From Isoperla grammatica (taxonomy: Eukaryota; Arthropoda; Insecta; Plecoptera; Perlodidae), in the NCBI GenBank assembly GCA_945910005.1, contig CAMDTW010000588.1, forward strand, positions 1 to 64,000: DNA of 64,000 bases, in the 5' to 3' direction. Numbering within the stretch: the first letter of the stretch is position 1; every line of letters begins with the position of its first letter. Positions 11,283 to 22,342 of the stretch are shown here, piece after piece. A program made the position numbers and the translations under genes. The notes beneath the pieces were generated by a model, which saw only the letters and a program-made list of their open reading frames with translations, was not told the DNA's origin and made no database searches.

Positions 11283-12230
11283 CGCTCGGGACACATGCAC
11301 GGAGCCATTTGAACTTCAATCCAGAGGTGGCACCACTAGGCTTAATGTTAACTCAGCAGCCGACTTTCGAGCGATGATAAAGCTTCTCGATACGGCTACA
11401 GCAGAGTATCATAACTTCACACCAGTGGGTGAAAGGGCTAGCAAATATGTAATACGGGGTATAGACAGAACGACCAGTGTTGAATGGGTTGTAGAGGAAC
11501 TTGAGGCGCAAGGGGTCGAGAACCCAACAGTCTCACAAATTAGGAGCCAAAGCCCTTGTTGCCCCTAATCCTAGTCAAGATTGACCCATCTGAAGCAAAT
11601 ACGCTTGAAGACATACATAAGCTATGTTACCCTTAGGTTGTATTTGATAAATTTGTGGCGCCGGGGGGCCCTCCCCAGTGCTTTAGGTGCCAAAAGTTCG
11701 GGCATGCGGCCAAATACTGCACGAATAAGAATAAATGCGTCAAGTGCGGAGCAGGACACGCCACAGTGTCATGCACTAAAAAGAGGGAAGATAGCCCGGC
11801 TTGCGCCAATTGCAGGGGTGACCATACGTCAAATTGGAAGGGTTGATTGATTTGATTATTTTGGCTTAACGTCTCATATTTTTGCAACGAGGCTAATCGA
11901 GACAATGAGTGGGTGATATATAAAGATGAAATATGGGGCTGTTTGGAGGAAAAGGGCAAGTAGGAGGGAGCGTGAGGAAAGGGGAAAAGGGGAGGTAAGG
12001 GGATTGGGGTGTGGACTGCACTTCGTCTGACTTCTCCTCCTCGACCAGTCCGGCTAGGGTGGCCCTACCAGAAGCATACGCTTCCGCCGGCATAGCTCTA
12101 GGAATCATTAAAGCACGCAAACCTGCCCACCGCGATAAGGTAGCAGTCCATGGGCAGGTGGATTGCCAATAGTACCATGAAGCCAGGGCCCGGCAGCATG
12201 GGCAGCCCAAAGCCAGTCGAAATAGTGTGA
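11283..12230 (+). pseudogene. LINE ORF1 (PRE_C2HC plus zinc knuckles), split by a SINE
   Basis: The frame from ~11283 carries a segment like the domain that precedes zinc knuckles in Jockey-type ORF1 proteins (KYVIRGIDRTTSVEWVVEEL). It shifts frame near 11545 (LPLILVKIDPSEANTLED) and again before three knuckles at 11673-11842: CFRCQKFGHAAKYC, CVKCGAGHATVSC and CANCRGDH. The SINE at 11844-12162 interrupts it just after the third knuckle, and the Trp-Lys-Gly-Cys-Pro continuation resumes at 12163. At least two frameshifts make it non-functional. ORF2 follows on the same strand. Confidence 0.72.
11844..12162 (-). mobile_element. SINE-like family, copy C (short middle, head A)
   Basis: Complete copy inserted into the LINE ORF1 frame. 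The microsatellite end is GATTGATTTGATTA and the head ends in GGGCAGG. The flanks share only a short GG(A/T)TTG, which overlaps the tail, so the target duplication cannot be measured cleanly. The middle module is the shorter, GGGG-rich type. Confidence 0.85.
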
Positions 12231-12404
12231 ATGAAAATTACAGCCGTATGGATCCTAGAATCAAGGAAGCGCCAATACGTAGAACTAACGTATGGTTCAA
12301 CAAAAACATGCAGCAGGGAGGGATACAGGAGAATCTCAGAACTGACTATCCCCCACTGGAGATTATTATGTCAATGGCTATGCCTATATTTTAAGTTCGG
12401 TCAT

Positions 12405-12726
12405 GCACCAACCAACATGGCACCAAACCATAAACCCAAGACCGATAATATTAACATGATGGCATGGAATGCCAACTCCTTAATTGGTAAAAAGGAAGAG
12501 CTGCACAACTTCTTACGAACAAAGCAAATACACATATGCATGATAAGCGAGACGTTTCCCAAGGCTAACATTACCTTCAAATTACATAAATACTCTTGCA
12601 TAAGAAACGATAGAATCACGGAAGGAGGAGGCACTGCCATACTGATAAGAACGCATATACAGTACCAGGTATGCCCAATGTTGGATCTGGAGTTCCTTGA
12701 GGCGACGGCGGCTATTATTCATACTG
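12405..12726 (+). pseudogene. LINE ORF2 N-terminus (AP-type endonuclease), truncated
   Basis: The frame holds the start of an exonuclease-endonuclease-phosphatase domain: NINMMAWNANSL (catalytic Asn region), then ICMISETF (the conserved Glu) and GGGTAILIR. These endonucleases nick the genomic target for LINE insertion. It belongs to the ORF1 just upstream. The domain is cut off after ~100 residues at the SINE fragment starting at 12727. The rest of ORF2 is absent. Confidence 0.75.
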
Positions 12727-12960
12727 ATTGATTGATTGATATTTGGGCTTAACGTCTCATATTTTTGCAACGAGGCTAATCGAGACAATGAGTGGGTGAT
12801 ATATGAAGATGAACTAGGGGGGTGTTTGGAGGAAAGGGTCAAGTAGGAGGGCGGGGAAGAAAAGGGAAGGGGAGGAAACGGGAGTGGGGAGGAAGTGGAC
12901 TGCATTTCGTCTGACTTCTCCTCCTCGACCTGTCCGGCTAGGGTGGCCCTACCAGACGCT
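12727..12960 (-). mobile_element. SINE-like family, copy D (short middle, head A truncated)
   Basis: Tail, core and short middle are present, and the head stops in the middle of the CCAGA(A/C)GC segment. On the right it abuts Harbinger transposase sequence, not the LINE that precedes it. A simple insertion does not explain both flanks, so a deletion or recombination joined here. Confidence 0.8.
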
Positions 12961-13183
12961 TCATTGTTCTCCACCAGTCGCATCAAAGATCGTTTCCGCA
13001 ATTCTAGTCCTACACAATATTGCCACCCTACAACGACTACCTATTCCCGAACCGATGGATGATGATATTGGCGCTCCAATGCCCTTTGTACCAGAATTGC
13101 CACCAGCTGGAATAGCACAAAATGGATACCTACAGGCAGGCCAACGAGGTAGAGACCAGCTGTTACGTAGGCATTTCAACTAA
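12961..13183 (+). pseudogene. PIF/Harbinger transposase, C-terminal fragment
   Basis: The frame reads CSPPVASKIVSAILVLHNIA, an acidic linker with PEPMDDD, and ends RDQLLRRHFN before a stop. The VLHNIA motif (catalytic third-acid helix region) and the terminal RD.L...F block are hallmarks of Harbinger DDE nucleases. The DDE core upstream is missing because the SINE junction at 12960 cuts it. Confidence 0.7.
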
Positions 13184-13343
13184 CACTAGGTGGTTGGTTG
13201 TAGGAGGGTACCAAAAGACCGAGGCAATTACATTACACTATGGGTCAAATGCTTAGTCGTTCCTCACGTGCTCCTAAATTTAGCCTTTCCTAAGACTCGC
13301 CAAACCACTAACCACAGACCACTTAACACAGAACCATTACCAC

Positions 13344-14806
13344 ACGAGGAGGACGGCTCTGAGGCCCGGGGGAAGCACAACAGGTGGCGGCCAACACCGA
13401 CTACAAGAACGAGGAGGACGGCTCTGAGGCCCGGGGGAAGCACAACAGGTGGCGGCCAACACCGACTACAAGGACGAGGAGGACGGCTCTGAGGCCCGGG
13501 GGAAGCACAACAGGTGGCGGCCAACACCGACTACAAGAACGAGGAGGACGGCTCTGAGGCCCGGGGGAAGCACAACAGGTGGCGGCCAACACCGACTACA
13601 AGAACGAGGAGGACGGCTCTGAGGCCCGGGGGAAGCACAACAGGTGGCGGCCAACACCGACTACAAGAACGAGGAGGACGGCTCTGAGGCCCGGGGGAAG
13701 CACAACAGGTGGCGGCCAACACCGACTACAAGAACGAGGAGGACGGCTCTGAGGCCCGGGGGAAGCACAACAGGTGGCGGCCAACACCGACTACAAGAAC
13801 GAGGAGGACGGCTCTGAGGCCTGGGGGAAGCACAGCAGGTGGCGGCCAACACCGACTACAAGAACGAGGAGGACGGCTCTGAGGCCCGGGGGAAGCACAA
13901 CAGGTGGCGGCCAACACCGACTACAAGAACGAGGAGGACGGCTCTGAGGCCCGGGGGAAGCACAACAGGTGGCGGCCAACACCGACTACAAGAACGAGGA
14001 GGACGGCTCTGAGGCCCGGGGGAAGCACAACAGGTGGCGGCCAACACCGACTACGAGAACGAGGAGGACGGCTCTGAGGCCCGGGGGAAGCACAACAGGT
14101 GGCGGCCAACACCGACTACAAGAACGAGGAGGACGGCTCTGAGGCCCGGGGGAAGCACAACAGGTGGCGGCCAACACCGACTACGAGAACGAGGAGGACG
14201 GCTCTGAGGCCCGGGGGAAGCACAACAGGTGGCGGCCAACACCGACTACAAGAACGAGGAGGACGGCTCTGAGGCCCGGGGGAAGCACAACAGGCGGCGG
14301 CCAACACCGACTACAAGAACGAGGAGGACGGCTCTGAGGCCCGGGGGAAGCACAACAGGTGGCGGCCAACACCGACTACAAGAACGAGGAGGACGGCTCT
14401 GAGGCCCGGGGGAAGCACAACAGGTGGCGGCCAACACCGACTACAAGAACGAGGAGGACGGCTCTGAGGCCCGGGGGAAGCACAACAGGTGGCGGCCAAC
14501 ACCGACTACAAGAACGAGGAGGACGGCTCTGAGGCCCGGGGGAAGCACAACAGGTGGCGGCCAACACCGACTACAAGAACGAGGAGGACGGCTCTGAGGC
14601 CCGGGGGAAGCACAACAGGTGGCGGCCAACACCGACTACAAGAACGAGGAGGACGGCTCTGAGGCCCGGGGGAAGCACAACAGGTGGCGGCCAACACCGA
14701 CTACAAGAACGAGGAGGACGGCTCTGAGGCCCGGGGGAAGCACAACAGGTGGCGGCCAACACCGACTACAAGAACGAGGAGGACGGCTCTGAGGCCCGGG
14801 GGAAGC
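13344..14806. repeat. 65-bp satellite, ~22.5 units
   Basis: Head-to-tail 65-bp units beginning ACGAGGAGGACGG and containing CCCGGG and GGTGGCGGCC. Units are almost identical, with single-base variants such as CTGGGG near 13822 and CGAGA in place of AAGA in two units. Because 65 is not a multiple of three, open frames on the minus strand recur every 65 bases by periodicity alone and are not genes. Both ends are clean breaks. Confidence 0.97.
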
Positions 14807-14989
14807 AGCTTCAACACCAAGTCATATATACAGAGAAAATGATACTGTCAACATAACATTCATTTTTTTAAACGAATTGGCAAAACTTGCATTAAGATAT
14901 CAAGACAGGTTCTATTCTAAAGCTAAAGTGCTAGAAGCTCTAGTGATTGCTGAAACATTACTAGAAGTAGAGGGACGTCGAAACGGATT

Positions 14990-15661
14990 GATTAATTGAT
15001 TTTTGATTGATTTTTGGATTTTGGGCGCTTTTAACGGCGAGGGTCATTCGCGCCTCCAAGATGTATGTAATAAGTAAATTATGGTTAAAAAGGTATTGAA
15101 ATGTAAATGTAATATAACGAAAACGAAAACCGATGTCATCAGAACATTGCCAATATCATCATAAGAGAGGGTTAACAGTTATAAGATTCGTTGTCAGTAG
15201 AATATTGCCTAGGTCATCATAACAGAGTCGTGGTCAGTGGAACATTGCCAAGGTCATCATAATAGAGGATTAACAGAGTCGTTATCATAATAACATTGCC
15301 ACGGTCGACATAAAAGGGAGGTAATTAAATAAGAAACAACAAGTTTTCTACATATACGAGGGTATTCAGCATGCTGGGTGGATTTTTGAAGACACTCTAC
15401 GGAAAGATAAGAAATGTTGAGCACTTATAGTCGATTAATCAGATTAGCTTGTTCCTAAAAGTTAAGAAGTTTTCTGCAGTTGTCATAGGACAGTAGCTCC
15501 TCATATGATTGGCTTAGACCCAATTGGAGTCTTAAGCCATCATATAAAGAGCATTCGGTCAATAGATGTACGTCGAAACGGAGAATTCTTGAATACCATT
15601 TGCTCAGGATTAGAGGATGACGTAAAATTTGAATACGAGGGATCAAATCTTCAGTGTTCAT
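14990..15661 (-). mobile_element. LINE 3' end, minus strand
   Basis: The minus-strand frame 15661-15455 reads as the C-terminal zinc-type segment of an RNase-H-bearing LINE (HLLTECSLYDGLR, then LGLSQSYEELL). The 3' UTR runs to 15000 and ends in a TTGATTGATT-type tail (seen on + as GATTGATTAATTGATT). 15130-15310 contains degenerate ~55-bp tandem words (CATCATAA, ACATTGCCA, GGTC). Only the last part of the LINE is present. Confidence 0.5.
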
Positions 15662-16140
15662 CTAAATTACTATAAAACAAAAATTTAAAATAAACAAATA
15701 TATAACCCTACGTTAAAACATACATCTACTACTAGGCTACCCTTAAAAAATCAAGTAGCAGGTATAGGTACCACTTTGAATAGTCTCTCAAACAATAGCC
15801 AGTAACGAATATATGCAACTTAATAACTGAATGTGCATCAATTAAAATATTAACGCATTAATCATAGTCCTCAATATCGTCTCGTCACCCCACAAAATCT
15901 TACTAGTTATTTATAATTGTTAATTAAATGCATTGTTATAGTCTAGTTTTTAAGTTAACACTTAGTTAAATATATTATACATTATTCAGTACTACGGACA
16001 CCAGATATTATAGCTACTGACTCACAAGACTAACTTCTGTCAGTAGGTATTGATCAAAATAAAAAAAAAATGTACTGTAATTTATATTGATTTGTAATAT
16101 GTGGTTACTGAATCAAACAATTGATTGGTTGATTACGATC
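15662..16140. other. no gene; A/T-rich
   Basis: A/T-rich sequence with no recognisable coding or repeat structure. Confidence 0.5.
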
Positions 16141-16144
16141 TATT

Positions 16145-16466
16145 GGGCAAGGCCAAAAATCTGCAAAAACATTAGCTGAAATAATGAACTTGCCTAATCT
16201 ACTTACAAAACAAATACATTACAACAAAGTAATTGGGGACCACATTCAAGAGGTTAGTGCTGCATCAATGAGACTAGCTGCAATAGAAGCAATAGCTGCA
16301 AACAATGTAGGCCTAGTTGATCCACCCAATCTAGTGAAACCCGATATTCCTGTTGCCCTAGATGGTTCGTGGCACAGAAGGGGCCATCAGTCACTGAACG
16401 GTGTGGTTATGGCCACTTCTGTTGACACGGGGAAAGTATTGGATGTCGAATGCATGACAAAATACT
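16145..16466 (+). pseudogene. Mutator-like transposase, N-terminal part (split by BEL/Pao)
   Basis: The frame from ~16145 contains MNLPNLLTKQ and then the catalytic-type strand VALDGSWHRRGHQSLNG followed by TSVDTGKVLDVE. I recognise this as the Mutator-like transposase domain common in invertebrate genomes. Here the first catalytic Asp is in LDGSW. The BEL/Pao element inserts directly after Lys-Tyr. Sequence continuity resumes at 23112 after the 5-bp duplication ATACT. Activity is excluded by the insertion and by stops in the second part. Confidence 0.7.
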
Positions 16467-16963
16467 TGTAAGCGCGGGGAAGTAGAGAGAAAAGATTGTA
16501 TAATAAGAACTAAAAGTGGACTGTATATTTTGAAATGAACTTACCGAGAATGCAGTGAGGTGGAGAATAGTGTGATGCCGAAGTGCAGAGACTAGTTGTT
16601 TGCTAGGTAAAGAAAAGAATAAAGAACCCAGGGTTGAAAGGAGAAGAAAGAAAGAGTAAGAAAAACACCTCAAGAGAGGCTCGAACCACAAGCAGCAGCG
16701 GGTAGACTAAGTTGAGCTCGACGCTCGGAGTCCGCAAGCGGTTCGAAGGAGAGATGACACTCGTACGTGCCGTACGAGAGATGAAACCAGACAGGGGCTG
16801 ACTGCACAATTGCAGCTCAAACACGAAAACAAGCATACGTCACAAGGGGAGGGGAAATGGAGATAAGAGCGAAGGGCGTAGCAGAACGTGACGTAAACAA
16901 CCGGAAGAGTGAATAAAACCAATATATGAAATTAACTACAAACTAGGGAGGTAGGCGTGAACA
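16467..16963 (-). repeat. BEL/Pao 3' LTR
   Basis: 497 bp. Differs from the other LTR at two positions that I could find by reading (A/G near 16513 and G/A near 16558). Element orientation is minus, so this is the downstream LTR. Confidence 0.95.
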
Positions 16964-17080
16964 TACCGCCCACCAAAAAATGAAAGAAAACCATTTTTTT
17001 CTAAGAAACGAGAACTCAAACCGAAACTGATCTAACAAATAAAAACGAAAGAAGAAACGATACGAGCAGCTCCTTCGCAC

Positions 17081-20000
17081 CTAGGTGGAGGGGAGCGTGA
17101 CCAGTTTGTTGACTGGTCGAGTGTGAACCCCGGACGCCGTACGAACTGAGGCGACGCGGGACACACCGTCACGACCGGGAAAGAGAGCTTCCACTCGGCC
17201 GATCGGCCAGGAAAGGGGGGAAGTAGATGCCGAGAGTGAGAAAACGACATCTCCTACTTTGAGGTTAGGACTACCACGAACCCACTTGTTCCTTTGCATT
17301 AAAGTGTTGAGGTACTCCGAGCTCCAGCGGTTCCAAAACGATTGATGGATTTGCCGAACACGGTGCCAACGAGCAAGGGGTCTGACATTGACGTCAGGGT
17401 CAGAGAGATGCTCGGGGGGAGCAAGCAAGGGAGCGCCTATCAGAAAGTGCCCGGGGCTGAGGTAGTCGACACCTTCGAGGGGGTCCGCGGAGGGGGCGCA
17501 TAGAGGGCGGCTGTTGAGCACGGCTTCAATGCGTGCAAAGAGGGTGGCATATTCTTCATGTGTAAGGGAGCTGTCTCCAATGAGACGATACAATAAAGAC
17601 TTCGCGGATTTTACCACCGCCTCCCAGAGGCCTCCGAAGTTAGGAGCGTAGGGAGGATTGAAATGCCAATGGACTTGGCGGACGGCGAGAGCACTGAAGA
17701 GGGGTTCTTCCGCGCGAGAGAGAAAGTCGTGCACTTCACGCAGATGTCTGGCTGCTCCCACGTAGTTCCGCCCGCAGTCGGAGTACACATGAGCAGGAAG
17801 GCCTCGCCGAGAGAGAAAACGATCGAAGCAGGCCAGGAAAGCTTCAGTGGATAGCTCAGATACCATCTCCAAGTGCACCGCTTTGGTAGCCATGCATACG
17901 AACACGCACAAGTAACCTTTGGTGAGTGGTGCGTTCCGACGCATGCTGGTTTTGACCATGAAGGGCCCGGCAAAGTCAGTCCCGACATGGGAGAAGACCC
18001 TGGAGCACTGCACGCGAGGGGCGGGAAGATCAGCCATCTGAGGTTGCAAGGGCTTTGCACGGAACTTGTGGCACGAGAGGCAACGATGGATGCGCTGTCG
18101 AAGCAAGCCACGCAGAGACACGATCCAATAAAGTTGTTGAATCAGCGCTTGAACAGTTCTAGGGCCGGAATGGAGAGAAATCTTGTGGTAGTGATCGCAA
18201 ATGAGCACCGACAAGTGCGCCTCTTTAGGGAGAAGGAGGGGGTGACGAGCTTCTTCAGCAAGGGAAGAAAGACGTAGTCTACCGCCCACCCTGAGAAACC
18301 CGGTGGGGTCGAGAAAGGGCTTGAGAGAAGCGAGCTTGGAGGACACTTGACGCTCTTGGCTCAGCTGGCGAATTTCTGGGGCGTAAAAGTGATGTTGAGT
18401 GAGACGTAGAAAGAGATCCAGAGCGTCCTTGAGCTCGAGTGGAGTGACAGTACCACGGAGAGGGGAAGCATGTGAGCGTTTCGCGAGAAGGAGGCGAGCG
18501 AAGCGAAACGCCCAGGCGAACACACGCTGTGCCTTAAGAAGTGTGGAGTATTTCCGGAAGTTCTCTAGCAGAGGGTCCAAAGCGTCGACGTGCGCTACGA
18601 ATGCGTGTACTGAAGGCTTCAGTTCGGGCAACTCCTCACAGGAGTCGAATGAGGGTGATGGCCGAGACCACAACTCTTGAACAGCATGCAGGAAGTTCGG
18701 ACCAGAGAGCCACAGAGGGTGCTCAAGGAGCTGAGTCGGGGTCAAACCACGAGATGCGCAATCGGCAGGGTTTTCTTCGGACGATACGTGATGCCAGTCG
18801 ACAGGGGAAGTGCTCTCAAGCACCTCGACGACGCGGTTGGCGACGAAGGTCTTGAGGCGATGAGGGGGAGTGGACAGCCAGGCAAGCACGATTCGTGAGT
18901 CGGTGAAGAGATGAACAGAGCTTGAGACGAGGGGGAGCAGCGAGGGCAAGGTGTCACGTAGCAAACGAGTGAGCAGGAGAGCAGCTGATAGTTCCAGTTT
19001 CGGAATAGTCAGGGGTTTAACTGGGGCGACCTTGCTTTTCGCGCGCACGAAACGAACTTCACAGGTGGAAGGGCTGGTCTGTGATTGCAGATACAGCACA
19101 GCTGCGTAGGCTTTCTCGGAGGCGTCGCAGAAGCCGACGACACGATGAGAGTGGCCAACACGAGGGAAGGCGCGAGGGACATGAAAGTTGGCAAGGGTGG
19201 GAACTTCAGCGACTGCCGAGAGCCAGTTGTGAGAGAGATGATCGGGAAGCGTATCATCCCACTGCACCTGGGACAGCCATAGTTGTTGGAGGAAGATCTT
19301 CATTGAGCAAACGAAGGGTGTGAGAAACCCCAGGGGATCGAAGATGCGTGCGATGTAGGACAATGCCGTACGTTTAGTGACAGTTCCTTGGAAAGGTACG
19401 GTGAGAAAAGAGAAATCATCCGAGTTGGAGCTCCACAGTAGGCCGAGGATCTTGATGCCTTCATCTTCGTTAGAGAACACGAGTGGAGTCTCGAGATGGT
19501 CTTCAGGAAGAGCGGCCAAAGCCATGCGATTGTTGCTCGCCCACTTACGAAGCTCGAAGCCGCCGCGCGCAAGGAGAGCTTGCAACTGTTTCTGGAGGGC
19601 GATGGCTTCAGAGAGAGTTTCAGCGCCAGACACGATGTCATCTATGTAGGTATGCGACGTGAGGGCATGTGCAGCCAGAGGGAACTGTTCTCCTTCGTCA
19701 CGCACCAGTTGCTGCAAAACACGTTGGGCTTGGAAGGCAGAGGGAGTTAGCCCGTACGTGACTGTATTGAGCTCGTATTCTAGGACGGGAGAACTGGGGG
19801 AAGGTCGCCAAAAAATGTGTTGGACGGCCCGATCCGAGGAGCTGACGAGGATCTGGCGATACATTTGACGAATGTCCGCACAGATGACGATAGAATGGGT
19901 TCGGAAAGAAGTGATAACACTGGAGAGGTCACGTTGGAGTTTCGGTCCACTGAGTAGGAGTTGGTTCAGAGAGACGCCATCTTGGTCCGGTGAAGAGGCG

Positions 20001-22342
20001 TTGAAAACCACTCTCAGCTTGGTACTGGAGCTCGTGAGTTTGTGGACACAGTGGTGTGGAATGATATAGCTGGCAGGGGAAGAGACGTGCTGCATATGCT
20101 GGGCCTGTTCATAGTCTTGCATGAACACTTGATAAGCAGCGTTGTGCTGAGGATTGCGTCGCAAACGTCGCTCTAAACTCAGGTAGCTCTGGAGTGCGGC
20201 CTCACGGTTGCTTCCGAGTGAGGGACGCGACGGTTTGAAGGGAAGAGCTACTGAGTAGCGTCCACACGCGTCACGTGAGTGGGTGTCCTTGAAGTGACGT
20301 TCACACCATTGATCTTCAGGATCTTCTTCAGGGGGACGAGGAACTTCTTCTACCTCCCAGAATAAGCGCAAGTTGCGCTCGAGGCTAGAGGAACACACAA
20401 AGAGAGAGACGGGAGGGTCGGAAGGTGGTTCCTTGGACTGAGTTGGTCCCATGACAACCCAGCCAAACATGGTGTTGAAGGCCGTAGGGTTGTTGCCGCG
20501 GATCGTGTCACCTGACCTATCCAAGATTTCGGGGTAGAGATCGGCACCCAACAGAAAGTCTACTCGGTCCGGGGAGCAGAAACGGTTGTCTGCAAGACAC
20601 ATTCCTCGGAAACGTTGGAAAACGTCACAGGATACTTCATTGGTCGGCAGGTGACTGGTTAAGTTCGGCAGAACAAGAGCTCGAACCATTAGTGTTTTGA
20701 GAGAGGAGAGGCGCGAGGTAATGGAGCACTGTACAGTGCCACGTGCTTGAGTAGCAGCAAGGCCTATCCCCGATAACTCGAAGTGTGTAGGTTCAACTTT
20801 CAGGCCCAGCTTCCTGACCAGCGACTGAGATATGGCAGAGACTTGCGAGCCGGGATCCAGCACCGCGCGAAAGGGTTGAAATTGTCCGTGAGAATCTTGA
20901 ATGAGAGCGCGTGCGGTGCCTAACAGCACAGTAGGTTGGCTGCGCGTGGTGTCCCGGAGATGACAGGAGAGAACGCGATTCGAGGGACCGGCTTCTTGAG
21001 AGGATGAGCTGACGTCATGAGAGGGATTGACGTCACGAGCTAAGGGAACACTGCCATAAGAATTGTCCTGGTACGCGGAAGTAATCGTGGAGTGTAAAAA
21101 CGAGTGATGATGCTTACTTCCGCAGGTGGAGCAGGCGTTCTTTGAATTACACTGCGACTTCATGTGAGCACCGAGACAATTGAAACAGCGTCGCAATTGG
21201 CGCAAGGTGTGATACTTGTCGTCAATGGATTGCTTTCGGAATGTCTCACACTTATAAAGCGTGTGACAAGATTTACACACGGGGCAAGACGAGTTGGCGT
21301 CGGAGCGCGAGGGTTCAGAGCGCTCACGTCCCGAGCCAGAAGAGGGGATGGCTTCTTTAGTAGCGATAAATGAATTCAGTTTCTTCACAGGGGAAGAAAC
21401 CTTGGTAGGACTGGCAGTAGGTTTACCTACAGAGCATAATTCGAACGTGCGTGACTGTTCTTCGATAAATTCTATCACCGAACTGTAATTAGGAATAGTG
21501 TGGGAAGAATGTTTGTTCTCGAACGCTTTACGAGTTGAACTGTCGAGCTTAGCCAAGGTCAACGAGAGTAACAAAAAATCACCTAGGTCGGGTAATTCTA
21601 ATGCTTTCAATGCATCAATCGCGTTACGATGCACGCTGAGAAAACTTTGCAAGCTAGCATGTGACGCAGATTTCAGAGGTGTGAAGTCCAGCAGTTGCTG
21701 CACATACAAACTAGCCAGCAAACGTTTATTCTGATAACGGGATATCAGCGCCTGAAAGGCGAGAGGGTAGTTTTCATTGGATATTTGAAAACCGGAAATA
21801 GTAGTCAGAGCAGCGCCTGACAACGAAGTTCTCAAGTAATGAAACTTTTGTATGTTGTCGAGTGAATCATTTCCGTCAATTAGGGATTTGAAAAGAGAAT
21901 AAAATTCGGTCCATTGCGAAATATCTCCCGAGAAATTGGGAAGATCGATAGTTGGTAGGTTAATATAATTTTGAGGAGAAGCTGTAGCCACATCCGCGGG
22001 TGTAGCGCTATTTTCACTTAGTTTGACAGCAGCAAGGAAACGAGATTGTGCTGCGTACAAAACTGTCTCAAAACTTTCAAATACCTTGTCAACTTCGACG
22101 GGTTTAGCAGGAGCAGTAAGTTGTGAATTTATGGCCGCGATGGCCAATTGTATCTGCTGAAAACTCGAGTCAAATGTCGACAACTTCTCAAACCTAGGCC
22201 TATTTAAGTGTAGGTTGTCAGGTGTTAAGTTAGCGAAGGCATTGTACGTACGTTGGACAGACGCAAAAATGACTTCGCGCTGAGCAACAAGCTTTTCTTG
22301 TTCAGAAACAAGAGCATCCATAATGAACAGAGGGGAAAACAC
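17081..22342 (-). CDS. BEL/Pao Gag-Pol polyprotein, intact
   Basis: 1,753 codons without interruption. The in-frame Met at residue 8 (22321) is an equally good start. Domains in order: Gag-like DUF1759 (~135-280, SGDISQWTEFY); zinc knuckles (C386-C389-H393-C398 and a second at ~404-417); DUF1758 aspartic protease (D496 in DPGSQ); reverse transcriptase (D823 in CADIRQMY, YIDD at 899-902); BEL-type RNase H (D1073, E1117, D1148); HHCC zinc domain of integrase (H1386, H1391, C1421, C1424); integrase core (D1456, D1522, E1574 in GGLWE); C-terminal DUF5641 (~1665-1750). It makes the capsid and enzymes for cytoplasmic reverse transcription and nuclear integration. Pro follows the protease Asp in place of the commoner Ser or Thr. 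No env-like frame is seen. Confidence 0.95.
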   Translation of the reverse strand: MFSPLFIMDALVSEQEKLVAQREVIFASVQRTYNAFANLTPDNLHLNRPRFEKLSTFDSSFQQIQLAIAAINSQLTAPAKPVEVDKVFESFETVLYAAQSRFLAAVKLSENSATPADVATASPQNYINLPTIDLPNFSGDISQWTEFYSLFKSLIDGNDSLDNIQKFHYLRTSLSGAALTTISGFQISNENYPLAFQALISRYQNKRLLASLYVQQLLDFTPLKSASHASLQSFLSVHRNAIDALKALELPDLGDFLLLSLTLAKLDSSTRKAFENKHSSHTIPNYSSVIEFIEEQSRTFELCSVGKPTASPTKVSSPVKKLNSFIATKEAIPSSGSGRERSEPSRSDANSSCPVCKSCHTLYKCETFRKQSIDDKYHTLRQLRRCFNCLGAHMKSQCNSKNACSTCGSKHHHSFLHSTITSAYQDNSYGSVPLARDVNPSHDVSSSSQEAGPSNRVLSCHLRDTTRSQPTVLLGTARALIQDSHGQFQPFRAVLDPGSQVSAISQSLVRKLGLKVEPTHFELSGIGLAATQARGTVQCSITSRLSSLKTLMVRALVLPNLTSHLPTNEVSCDVFQRFRGMCLADNRFCSPDRVDFLLGADLYPEILDRSGDTIRGNNPTAFNTMFGWVVMGPTQSKEPPSDPPVSLFVCSSSLERNLRLFWEVEEVPRPPEEDPEDQWCERHFKDTHSRDACGRYSVALPFKPSRPSLGSNREAALQSYLSLERRLRRNPQHNAAYQVFMQDYEQAQHMQHVSSPASYIIPHHCVHKLTSSSTKLRVVFNASSPDQDGVSLNQLLLSGPKLQRDLSSVITSFRTHSIVICADIRQMYRQILVSSSDRAVQHIFWRPSPSSPVLEYELNTVTYGLTPSAFQAQRVLQQLVRDEGEQFPLAAHALTSHTYIDDIVSGAETLSEAIALQKQLQALLARGGFELRKWASNNRMALAALPEDHLETPLVFSNEDEGIKILGLLWSSNSDDFSFLTVPFQGTVTKRTALSYIARIFDPLGFLTPFVCSMKIFLQQLWLSQVQWDDTLPDHLSHNWLSAVAEVPTLANFHVPRAFPRVGHSHRVVGFCDASEKAYAAVLYLQSQTSPSTCEVRFVRAKSKVAPVKPLTIPKLELSAALLLTRLLRDTLPSLLPLVSSSVHLFTDSRIVLAWLSTPPHRLKTFVANRVVEVLESTSPVDWHHVSSEENPADCASRGLTPTQLLEHPLWLSGPNFLHAVQELWSRPSPSFDSCEELPELKPSVHAFVAHVDALDPLLENFRKYSTLLKAQRVFAWAFRFARLLLAKRSHASPLRGTVTPLELKDALDLFLRLTQHHFYAPEIRQLSQERQVSSKLASLKPFLDPTGFLRVGGRLRLSSLAEEARHPLLLPKEAHLSVLICDHYHKISLHSGPRTVQALIQQLYWIVSLRGLLRQRIHRCLSCHKFRAKPLQPQMADLPAPRVQCSRVFSHVGTDFAGPFMVKTSMRRNAPLTKGYLCVFVCMATKAVHLEMVSELSTEAFLACFDRFLSRRGLPAHVYSDCGRNYVGAARHLREVHDFLSRAEEPLFSALAVRQVHWHFNPPYAPNFGGLWEAVVKSAKSLLYRLIGDSSLTHEEYATLFARIEAVLNSRPLCAPSADPLEGVDYLSPGHFLIGAPLLAPPEHLSDPDVNVRPLARWHRVRQIHQSFWNRWSSEYLNTLMQRNKWVRGSPNLKVGDVVFSLSASTSPLSWPIGRVEALFPGRDGVSRVASVRTASGVHTRPVNKLVTLPST

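Noticed and set aside
13264..14762. About 22 overlapping 63-residue open frames on the minus strand
   Set aside because: They recur every 65 bases and are produced by the satellite's periodicity.
19009..20547. Open frames on the plus strand within 17.1-22.3 kb
   Set aside because: Shadows of the BEL/Pao polyprotein on the other strand.
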